Assembly (NCBI RefSeq): GCF_036241575.1
Contig: NZ_CP108455.1
Location: 496,001 to 560,000 of the forward strand
Origin: Streptomyces sp. NBC_01267
GTDB lineage: Bacteria > Actinomycetota > Actinomycetes > Streptomycetales > Streptomycetaceae
Direction: 5' to 3'
DNA length: 64,000 nt
Part shown: positions 58,005-64,000 of the stretch, one piece after another
How positions within the stretch are numbered: position 1 is the stretch's first letter
How the letters are laid out: every line of letters begins with the position of its first letter
Position numbers and translations under genes: made by a program
Notes under the pieces: model-generated
The model's database searches: none
Seen by the model: the letters and a program-made list of their open reading frames with translations, nothing else
Told to the model about the DNA's origin: nothing

Positions 58005-59144
58005 ATGTACACAGCATCGTCCTCCGTGTCCGCCCCACCTCGGCCGCACCGCACCCTTCCGGCCGGTGGCGGACCGTACCTCGACCCTTCCCAGGCCGCA
58101 GCGGCGCTCGGCACCGGCAGGGTCCGGCGGGCAGCGGGACCGGGTACCCAACCGCTCAGCGGGAGACTCGACTTGTCCGGTCCCCAGGGCGCGCAGCTGC
58201 GTATGGCGATCGCGTCGGTGCAACGCATCTGTCCGGAGTTCAACCCGGTGCAGATACTGCGCCGAAGCGGGCGTTCGGTACTGCTCGTCGGAACAACCGG
58301 GCGTGCTACCGCAGTTGCCAAGTGTCTACTGGACCACTCCCCCGCCTGGTCGGAAAGCTTCCGCCACGAAATAGCTACGTATCGCACTTTCGTCCGGCAC
58401 CGTCCGCCGGTCCGGGTGCCGAGGCTCATCGCCGCCGACCCCGAGAACTGCACGCTGGTGATCGAGCGAATGGCCGGACGGGCGGCGGGGCTTCAGCGCC
58501 ACCCGGTGGAGGCTCCGCCCCGCGCGGACATCCGGGCGGTGCTGACCGCGATCACCCGGGTCAACGCCTGGCGACCGCCGAGCGGGCTGTTCGGTCAGCC
58601 GCTCGACTACGCCTCACGGATCTCCCGGTACCACGAGCTCGGTCTCTTCACGGACCGGGACCTGGGGGATCTGCAGAAGCTGCTGCACGGTCTCGCGCAC
58701 TCGGGCGGGCGGCAGGGGACCGGGGAGTTCTGCCACGGTGACGCGCTGCTCTCCAACATCCTGCTGTCGCCGACGGGTCCCGTCCTGGTCGACTGGGAGC
58801 ACGCGGGCTGGTACCTGCCCGGGTACGACCTGGCGACGCTGTGGTCCGTGCTCGGCGAGGCCCCGGTGGCGCGGCGGCAGATCAGTCAGCTGGCGCAGTC
58901 CCGGGGACCGGCGTCCAGGGACGCGTTCCTGGTGAATCTGATGCTGGTGCTGACCCGCGAGATCCGGACGTACGAAACGGCCGTCCAGCGCACCATGCGC
59001 GAGGCCGCCCCGACCGGCGCGGGCCACCACAGCCAGTCAGGGCTCCTGTCCCACGGCGAGGAGCAGCGTCTGCTCCTGCGCCGTCTGCACGACGACTGCG
59101 CCCTGGCCCGGCGGGCCGTGCGCGCGGCTGTCGGCACCCGCTGA
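58005..59144 (+). CDS. APH-fold phosphotransferase
   Basis: Kinase-like protein of 379 aa. The N-terminal 60 residues are Ser/Pro/Gly-rich and poorly conserved. The kinase core has [20 protein letters not shown] near 110-130, the catalytic loop [12 protein letters not shown] near 240-251 (HGDxxxxN) and the metal site [19 protein letters not shown] near 258-276. Substrate unknown. ATG at 58005 follows GAAGGGA. It is divergent from the NsdA-type regulator, a neighbourhood often kept in Streptomyces, but the link is not understood. Confidence 0.82.
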   Translation: MYTASSSVSAPPRPHRTLPAGGGPYLDPSQAAAALGTGRVRRAAGPGTQPLSGRLDLSGPQGAQLRMAIASVQRICPEFNPVQILRRSGRSVLLVGTTGRATAVAKCLLDHSPAWSESFRHEIATYRTFVRHRPPVRVPRLIAADPENCTLVIERMAGRAAGLQRHPVEAPPRADIRAVLTAITRVNAWRPPSGLFGQPLDYASRISRYHELGLFTDRDLGDLQKLLHGLAHSGGRQGTGEFCHGDALLSNILLSPTGPVLVDWEHAGWYLPGYDLATLWSVLGEAPVARRQISQLAQSRGPASRDAFLVNLMLVLTREIRTYETAVQRTMREAAPTGAGHHSQSGLLSHGEEQRLLLRRLHDDCALARRAVRAAVGTR

Positions 59145-59189
59145 GCCGCGGGGGGGCGCGGCCGGATCCAGCCGGATCGCGAGGGGGAC

Positions 59190-59233
59190 GCGTGGTGCGC
59201 GCCCGGTGCCGACACACCGGGCGCGCACCACGC
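59190..59233. terminator. bidirectional hairpin between the kinase and amidase genes
   Basis: A perfect 19-bp stem (59190-59208 and 59215-59233) with a 6-nt loop in a convergent gap; the strongest hairpin of the window. Confidence 0.88.
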
Positions 59234-59271
59234 TGTTCCGCGCCCTCCGCCCGCAGGAGCAAAACCCCAGT

Positions 59272-60603
59272 TCAGTGCGTACGCACGATGTCGACGTCGG
59301 ACGCCTTGACGAAGGCCACCCGGTGACCGATCTGCACGGTCACGTACTTCGTCCCGCCGGGGAAGTACGTGTGGTCGTAGGGGTAGGACGAGTCGATGGT
59401 CGGGGCGTAGTAGTAGCCCGTCGGGGCCTCGCCACCGCCCGGGTACGCCTGGCCCTGCTTGATCGTGTACTGCAGGGGGGTGCCCAGGTGCGCCGCGGTG
59501 AAGTCCGCCGGGTACTCGCTCTTCTCCGGGTAGGCCACGCCGTACACCGGCACATCGGTCCTTCCCGCCTTCGGCCGGACCACGTAGCCGCCGGTCGGTG
59601 TGGTGGTCCTGGTGTGCTCCGGGCTCCGGAACCAGGCCTTCTGTCCGTACCACCAGATCGCGGTCCAGCCCGGCTTGCGCTCGGCCACGACGGCCTGCTG
59701 CGACGCGCTGATCTTGCTTCCCCAGTCGGCGATGCAGTTGGTGCCGGCCGAGCCGTCGGTGTGCAGCCCGGGGTCGGAGAAGAGCGGGGCCTTGGTGGAG
59801 GGCTCGGTGTACAGGGGCACGGCGCTGGAGGGCTGGGCCGGGAGGTCGATGTTCTTCTCGCAGTCGCGGAAGGACTGGATGTTCTGCTTGAACACCGGGC
59901 TGACGGTGACCAGTTGGCTCGTGGGTCCGGCGGTCGGGACGGTGGGTCCGCCCACGAGGGACATGAAGTAGTCCCAGTCCCAGAACGTCCCGGGGTCCCA
60001 GTGCATGGCCGCGGCGCCCGCGGCGCTGGTGGGCGGAACGTTGTCGTGACCGATGATGTGCTGGCGGTCCAGCGGGATGTCGTACTTGGCCGCGAGGTAC
60101 CGCACGAGCTGCGCCGTCGACCGGTACATCGCCGGGGTGAACCACTTGGCGCCCTCGGTGGCGACGCCCTCCTGCTCGATGCCGATGGACTGCTGGTTGA
60201 TGTACCAGTTACCGGCCTGCCAGGCGACGTCCTTGTCCTTGACCATCTGCGCCACATGACCGTCGGCGGAGCGGACCACATAGTGGGCCGACGTCTGGTT
60301 GTGCGGGTCCTGGAAGATCTGCAGCGTCCTGTCGAAGGTTTCCTCGGTGTCGTGCAGGACGATGTACTTGATCTTCCCGGTGTGCGGACGGTCGGCGGTG
60401 TCGTAGCTGCCGTACGTCTCCTTGTCCGCGGGATCGCCCGTCTGCTGGTAGGCGGCGGGGACCCACTCGCAGTCGAGGGTACGGGGACACTCCGGCCGGC
60501 TGTCCTGCGTGCGGGCCTCTGCGGCAGGGCTGAGGAGGGCGAGGCTGAAGGCGCTCGCGGCGGTCAGCGCGAGCGCGAGTCTGATCCTCTGCTGGGACGT
60601 CAT
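59272..60603 (-). CDS. secreted N-acetylmuramoyl-L-alanine amidase (amidase_2/PGRP)
   Basis: Exported peptidoglycan hydrolase of 443 aa. The signal peptide ends near residue 30 (AAEA/RTQ). The amidase_2 domain (about 70-215) has the zinc His in KYIVLHDTE near 79-87 and in IIGHDNVPP near 183-191. SIGIEQEG near 139-146 is also present. The C-terminal half (about 235-443) has repeated Tyr/Pro-rich modules (VPVYGVAYPE, YYYAPTIDSSYPYDHT), of unknown role, perhaps wall binding. ATG at 60603. Confidence 0.9.
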   Translation of the reverse strand: MTSQQRIRLALALTAASAFSLALLSPAAEARTQDSRPECPRTLDCEWVPAAYQQTGDPADKETYGSYDTADRPHTGKIKYIVLHDTEETFDRTLQIFQDPHNQTSAHYVVRSADGHVAQMVKDKDVAWQAGNWYINQQSIGIEQEGVATEGAKWFTPAMYRSTAQLVRYLAAKYDIPLDRQHIIGHDNVPPTSAAGAAAMHWDPGTFWDWDYFMSLVGGPTVPTAGPTSQLVTVSPVFKQNIQSFRDCEKNIDLPAQPSSAVPLYTEPSTKAPLFSDPGLHTDGSAGTNCIADWGSKISASQQAVVAERKPGWTAIWWYGQKAWFRSPEHTRTTTPTGGYVVRPKAGRTDVPVYGVAYPEKSEYPADFTAAHLGTPLQYTIKQGQAYPGGGEAPTGYYYAPTIDSSYPYDHTYFPGGTKYVTVQIGHRVAFVKASDVDIVRTH

Positions 60604-60834
60604 GACAGCCCTTCTTGCCGGGAGTTGCGCCGTGGTGATCTCTCGAACGGTATGGGCGCACTCTCGGACCTGAGGTGAAGGCGCGTCAAGAGCGCCGCAC
60701 AAGAAGGCTGTTGAAACAGTTGTCCAGACCACTGGCATGGCCATTGACCTGCGAAGAAGGAGGAACAACCAGGCTCTGACGGAGGCGGGTCCGGCCGGTT
60801 CCGGCGGACTTCCGGGTACCGGGAGCGGGGCCGG

Positions 60835-61335
60835 TCAGCCCTGCTGGAACATCTCGGCGGGCAGCGGCTTCAGCAGCGCGTACAGGTCGTCGGTGATCGG
60901 CCGGTCCCAACTGGCGATCGTGACAAGGACGTTGTCGCTGCGGTCGAACTGGACGCAGGAGATGCGGCTTTCGGAGAGCTTCAGGCGTCGCACGATGAGG
61001 AGGTTGTCACCCTGCATCACCGGGGTGTCCTCGGTGTCGAGCACCTCGATGGGCTCGTCGTTCTCCAGCGCCGCCAGCAGCTGCGCCACCTCGAAGGGCA
61101 CCTGCCCGTCGGTGAGCTCCCGGGCCGGGGAGCCCTCCGGCAGATTGCCGATGATCATCGCGGGTCCACGGCCGCCGAAGAGGTCGTACCGCAGGAAGAC
61201 GCCCTGGCAGCTGCCGTCGGGAGCGGGAAGCAGTCCGGCGCCGAGATTGCCGGGCCAGTCACCCGGGTCCATGGCCAGGACATCGAAATCCGGGCCCGCG
61301 GGAGTGGCGGCGCTGCGGCGGCGGAGGAAGGACAT
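60835..61335 (-). CDS. conserved hypothetical protein (166 aa)
   Basis: Cytosolic protein of 166 aa with conserved-looking blocks DFDVLAMDPGDWPGNL near 16-31, GVFLRYDLFGGRGPAMIIGN near 46-65, and a C-terminal SWDRPITDDLYALLKPLP. Predicted alpha/beta, without membrane segments. The family is not recognised. ATG at 61335 is chosen over an upstream in-frame start because the extra residues are Arg-rich and unlike coding sequence. Confidence 0.68.
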   Translation of the reverse strand: MSFLRRRSAATPAGPDFDVLAMDPGDWPGNLGAGLLPAPDGSCQGVFLRYDLFGGRGPAMIIGNLPEGSPARELTDGQVPFEVAQLLAALENDEPIEVLDTEDTPVMQGDNLLIVRRLKLSESRISCVQFDRSDNVLVTIASWDRPITDDLYALLKPLPAEMFQQG

Positions 61336-61459
61336 GCAGCCATGGTACGTGCCCCGGGCGGTCCGCCGAAGCCGGGGCACCCGGGGCCGCACCCGGTGGA
61401 TTCACTGCCCGCGCCGCCCCCGGTACTCCCTGTCGACGACGGTGCCCCTCGGGTGGCCG

Positions 61460-62068
61460 CTACCGGTTCGCCGACTTCTGCCGTTCGTGGTGACGGGCCA
61501 CCCTGGCGCGGTTCCCGCAGGACGGTTTGCACCACTCCTGACGCGGGTGTTCCTTGAGGAAGTAACGCACGCAGCGCGGGGCGTGGCAGGCGCGCAGCCG
61601 CTCGGCGTCCGGTCCGGACAGAAAGGCCACGGCGGCGCGGGCGAGCGCGGCGGTCAGCGCCTGGCGCTCCTCGCTGACGGCACAGGACGGCCGCAGTACG
61701 GCGACCGGTTCCCCGTCCTGCGGCCAGCGCAGGACGGGCACGGTGGGGACGGCCGCCGCCGCGGCGTTGATCCTGGCGAGCGCCTCCTCCGGGGGCAGCA
61801 GACGCCGGGCGTCGGCGGGGCTCGGCGCCGCCGGAGCGACCGCGCGGGCGAACAGCGCCCGGACGGCCGCGCGCAGCTCCCGGACCGCCGTGAGCGTCTC
61901 GGCGTCCGCGACGACGGCACCGGCGCCGGGCACCTCGGCCAGGACTTCGGCATGATCACGCACCCAGCGGCTCAGCCCCTCGGGGTGCTCCAGGTCATCG
62001 GCCACTCCCCCGTGTCCGTCGTGCCGGACGGTGAGGGCGAGATCGAGTACGAGAGTGCCGTCGGCCAT
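61460..62068 (-). CDS. CGNR zinc-finger transcription regulator (ABATE domain)
   Basis: Regulator of 202 aa. The N-terminal ABATE/stress-response region (about 1-140) includes ADAETLTAVRELRAAVRALF near 55-74. The C-terminal CGNR zinc finger (about 158-200) has the Cys set CHAPRCVRYFL and WCKPSCGNRARVARHHERQ. CGNR proteins bind DNA, but targets are unknown. The ATG at 62068 is preferred; ATG 62098 is possible. The downstream 13-bp repeat array at 62122-62186 lies directly upstream of this gene on its strand. Confidence 0.85.
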   Translation of the reverse strand: MADGTLVLDLALTVRHDGHGGVADDLEHPEGLSRWVRDHAEVLAEVPGAGAVVADAETLTAVRELRAAVRALFARAVAPAAPSPADARRLLPPEEALARINAAAAAVPTVPVLRWPQDGEPVAVLRPSCAVSEERQALTAALARAAVAFLSGPDAERLRACHAPRCVRYFLKEHPRQEWCKPSCGNRARVARHHERQKSANR

Positions 62069-62121
62069 GACCGTAATGCTAGCTCTGCCGATGACCATTA
62101 GGAACGGGCCCTGGGCCCCGC

Positions 62122-62186
62122 CCGACAGCGCCGACCGACAGCGCCGACCGACAGCTCCGCCCGACAGCCCCGTCCGACAGCCTCAG
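62122..62186. repeat. five copies of a 13-bp tandem repeat starting CCGACAGC
   Basis: CCGACAGC begins at 62122, 62135, 62148, 62161 and 62174, an exact 13-bp period; the rest of the unit is variable (GCCGA, GCCGA, TCCGC, CCCGT, CTCAG). The last copy runs over the stop codon of the DUF397 gene (62183-62185). The array lies between the CGNR gene and the DUF397 gene. Confidence 0.85.
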
Positions 62187-62425
62187 GTCAGATCGAAGTC
62201 GCCGTCGCGCGCACCCAGGACGAAGGCCCGCCATTCGCCGGGGTCGAAGATCAGCGACGGGCTGTCCGGCCTGCCGCCGTTGCGCATCGCGATGAACCCC
62301 TCGACGAAGGCGATCTGAACGTCGCCCCGCCCCTGGCTCCCCGACTGCCAGTCGGCGTCGGTGAGATCGAGATCCGGCTTGTCCCAGCCCACAAGGGGTC
62401 GCTGAGGGGTGGTGCTGTCGGCCAC
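62183..62425 (-). CDS. DUF397 protein
   Basis: Small acidic protein of 80 aa of the DUF397 family: LDLTDADWQSGSQGRGDVQIAF near 19-40, then SLIFDPGEWRAFVLGARDGDFDLT at the end. DUF397 proteins usually stand next to an XRE-type partner regulator and form a pair with it; none is adjacent here, so this copy is an orphan. ATG at 62425. Confidence 0.88.
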   Translation of the reverse strand: MADSTTPQRPLVGWDKPDLDLTDADWQSGSQGRGDVQIAFVEGFIAMRNGGRPDSPSLIFDPGEWRAFVLGARDGDFDLT

Positions 62426-62487
62426 GTCCGTGCTCCTCCCGGTTCGTCGTCCGAGGCCACACTAGCGATCGGCGCGCCCGCCGGACA

Positions 62488-62516
62488 GGCCACGGCCGGC
62501 CGCAGTGACCGTGGCC
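62488..62516 (-). terminator. hairpin after the thiolase-like gene
   Basis: An 8-bp perfect stem (GGCCACGG at 62488-62495, CCGTGGCC at 62509-62516), 13-nt loop, starts 7 bp after the stop at 62524. Confidence 0.5.
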
Positions 62517-62523
62517 GCGGCGG

Positions 62524-63816
62524 TCAGCCGGTGGGCGGTTCCGAGCCCACCAGCCACATGGAGAAGAACTGCGAGCCACCGCCGTAGGCGTGCCCGAGCG
62601 CCTTGCGGGCACCGTCCACCTGGTGCTCCCCGGCCTGTCCGCGCACCTGCAGAGCCGCCTCGGCGAACCTGATCATGCCGGAGGCGCCGATGGGGTTGGT
62701 GGAGAGAACACCCCCCGAGGGGTTCACCGGAAGGTCTCCGTCGAGTTCGGTGACGCCGGACTCGGTGAGTTTCCAGCCCTCGCCCTCGGCGGCGAATCCC
62801 AGGTTCTCCAGCCACATCGGCTCGTACCAGGAGAACGGCACGTACATCTCGACGGCGTCGATCTCCCGGCGCGGGTCGGTGATACCGGCCTGCCGGTACA
62901 CATCGGCCGCGCAGTCCTTGCCCGCCTGCGGTGACACGAAGTCCTTGCCCGCGAACAGCGTCGGCTCGCTGCGCATGGCACCGCCGTGCACCCAGGCGGG
63001 CGGCTGCGGTGAACGGGCCGCGCCCGCACGGTCGGTGAGGACCATCGCGCAGGCGCCGTCCGACGAGGGGCAGGTCTCGGAGTACCGGATCGGGTCCCAG
63101 AGCATCGGCGACGCCTGGACCTTCTCCAGGGTGATGTCCTTCTCGTGGAGATGCGCGTAGGGGTTCTTCAGCGCGTTGCGGCGGTCCTTGTACGCGACGA
63201 GCGAGCCCACGGTGTCGGGGGCTCCGGCCCGGCGCATGTACGCCCGCACGTGCGGGGCGAAGAATCCGCCCGCACCGGCGAGCAGGGGCTGCTGGAAGGG
63301 AACGGGCAGGGAGAGCCCCCACATGGCGTTGGACTCGGACTGCTTCTCGAAGGCGAGGGTGAGAACGGTCCGGTGCACCCGGGCCGCGACCAGGTTGGAC
63401 GCGACGAGCGCGGTGGATCCGCCCACCGAGCCCGCCGTGTGCACCCGCATCATCGGCTTGCCGACGGCGCCCAGCGCGTCGGCGAGGTAGAGCTCGGGCA
63501 TCATCACGCCCTCGAAGAAGTCCGGCGCCTTGCCGATGACGACCGCGTCGATGTCCGACCACGTCAACTGGGCGTCGTCGAGCGCCCGTCGGGCGGCCTC
63601 GCGGACCAGCCCGGCGATGGACACGTCGTGCCGGGCCGCGACATGGTGGGTCTGGCCGATACCGACGACCGCGACGGGTTCCTTGTGCGCCGCGCTCCGG
63701 GACCCGGCCGCGCCCTGCGGACCCGCTGCACCCCGCGGACCCGCTGCACCTTGCCGACTCACTGCGCCTTGCGGACTCGCTGCACCTTGCGGACTCACTG
63801 CGCCTTGTGGACTCAC
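62524..63816 (-). CDS. thiolase-like acyl-CoA protein, Ltp3/Ltp4 type
   Basis: Thiolase-fold protein of 430 aa, similar to lipid-transfer-protein-like thiolases of steroid regulons (Ltp3/Ltp4, Rv3523/Rv3522). Blocks: VAVVGIGQTHHVAARHD near 48-64, HTAGSVGGSTALVASNLVAA near 126-145 (position of the usual nucleophile, without the Cys), ETCPSSDGACAMVLTD near 247-262, and NPSGGVLSTNPIGASGMIRF near 363-382. The His of HAYGGG is near 412. Absence of a clear catalytic Cys suggests an aldolase- or partner-type subunit. GTG at 63816 overlaps the upstream stop (GTGA). The first 42 residues are seven copies of a hexapeptide repeat. Confidence 0.82.
   Translation of the reverse strand: MSPQGAVSPQGAASPQGAVSRQGAAGPRGAAGPQGAAGSRSAAHKEPVAVVGIGQTHHVAARHDVSIAGLVREAARRALDDAQLTWSDIDAVVIGKAPDFFEGVMMPELYLADALGAVGKPMMRVHTAGSVGGSTALVASNLVAARVHRTVLTLAFEKQSESNAMWGLSLPVPFQQPLLAGAGGFFAPHVRAYMRRAGAPDTVGSLVAYKDRRNALKNPYAHLHEKDITLEKVQASPMLWDPIRYSETCPSSDGACAMVLTDRAGAARSPQPPAWVHGGAMRSEPTLFAGKDFVSPQAGKDCAADVYRQAGITDPRREIDAVEMYVPFSWYEPMWLENLGFAAEGEGWKLTESGVTELDGDLPVNPSGGVLSTNPIGASGMIRFAEAALQVRGQAGEHQVDGARKALGHAYGGGSQFFSMWLVGSEPPTG
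63688..63813 (-). repeat. seven 18-bp repeats encoding a hexapeptide at the N-terminus of the Ltp-like protein
   Basis: After the GTG start come seven in-frame units of 18 bp encoding SPQGAV, SPQGAA, SPQGAV, SRQGAA, GPRGAA, GPQGAA and GSRSAA. The true thiolase fold starts after them. The unit length keeps the frame, so copy number can vary without loss of the protein. Confidence 0.85.
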
Positions 63817-64000
63817 TGGGCCTCTCCTTCGAGGACGGCGACCAGGTTCTGTTGCAGACAGGGGCCGGACGTGGCGTGGGCCAGGGCGCGGTCGGACTCG
63901 CCCCGGTGGATCCGGGCCGCTGCCTCGCCGAGCCGGATGAGCCCGGCCGCCATGACGGGGTTGGCGGCGAGCGCGCCGCCCGACGGGTTGACGCGGACGT
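63813..64000 (-). CDS. thiolase-like acyl-CoA protein, C-terminal part (partial)
   Basis: Only the last 61 residues are in the window. They hold VNPSGGALAANPVMAAGLIRLGEAA-type C-terminal thiolase sequence and HATSGPCLQQNLVAVLE, where the His near HATSGPC takes the place of the GHP-type active-site His and the Cys follows. This is the pattern of Ltp-type thiolases. Its stop TGA overlaps the GTG of the next gene, so the two are translated in step and probably form a complex, as in the Ltp3/Ltp4-type pairs. Identity of the N-terminal part is off window. Confidence 0.75.
   Translation of the reverse strand, partial: VRVNPSGGALAANPVMAAGLIRLGEAAARIHRGESDRALAHATSGPCLQQNLVAVLEGEAQ

Noticed and set aside
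62122..62186. CRISPR array
   Set aside because: The repeat period is only 13 bp with no spacers of the usual length and no cas genes nearby.

Overview
The window is chromosomal DNA from a high-GC actinomycete, almost certainly a Streptomyces. The evidence is the strong G/C bias at third codon positions, frequent GTG and TTG starts, several families typical of Streptomyces (DUF397, DUF5990, DUF6343, DUF574 methyltransferase, NsdA-type regulator, SpoIIE phosphatases), many secreted hydrolases and a DasR-type site in front of a chitinase. No rRNA, tRNA, insertion sequence or CRISPR array was recognised.

Region 1 (1-15.9 kb) is a steroid-catabolism block. On the minus strand lie kshB (cut by the window edge), kstD and hsaD. 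A lone hsaB is divergent from them, followed by an IclR regulator and an SDR. Next comes a compact copy of the module that degrades the last two steroid rings (the HIP-CoA pathway). The plus-strand operon is echA20-ipdA-ipdB-ipdC, joined by 4-nt overlaps. The minus-strand operon is ipdF-kstR2-fadA6. A second plus-strand operon encodes an EchA13-like hydratase and a FadE17/FadE18-like acyl-CoA dehydrogenase pair. Two near-identical 16-bp palindromes, matching the KstR2 motif, sit at the two control points.

Region 2 (16-28.2 kb) is mostly housekeeping or lineage-specific: a SpoIIE phosphatase, cyclophilin, DUF574 methyltransferase, small conserved proteins, a secreted endonuclease I, RNase HI with a Cys-rich tail, a KhtT/KhtU-type K+/H+ antiporter pair, CbiZ, a TenA-fold protein, a glutamine amidotransferase and DUF5954.

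Region 3 (28.3-40 kb) looks like one catabolic regulon. It has a dihydrodipicolinate-synthase/N-acetylneuraminate-lyase family enzyme, a peptide-family ABC transporter that includes a permease-ATPase fusion, a FadR-type regulator, a CE7 deacetylase, a secreted beta-helix protein and a secreted GH33 sialidase. The same 13-bp sequence lies before the esterase and the sialidase, and a variant lies before the transporter. This suggests one FadR regulator controlling scavenging of sialic acid or a related acylated sugar.

Region 4 (40-62.5 kb) holds an LLM oxidoreductase/FMN reductase operon, a secreted seven-blade propeller protein, two APH-fold kinases, a glutathionyl-hydroquinone-reductase-like protein, a cupin with a zinc ribbon, and secreted phospholipase C and chitinase. 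It also has a TetR-SDR-ADH operon with a tandem palindromic operator, a Zur-type box before the zinc-free ribosomal protein L31, a PAS/SpoIIE phosphatase, an NsdA-type regulator, a secreted amidase and a CGNR regulator. Region 5 (62.5-64 kb) starts a second steroid or side-chain locus with two translationally coupled thiolase-like (Ltp3/Ltp4-type) proteins. The first reaches the window edge and the second starts with an odd hexapeptide repeat.
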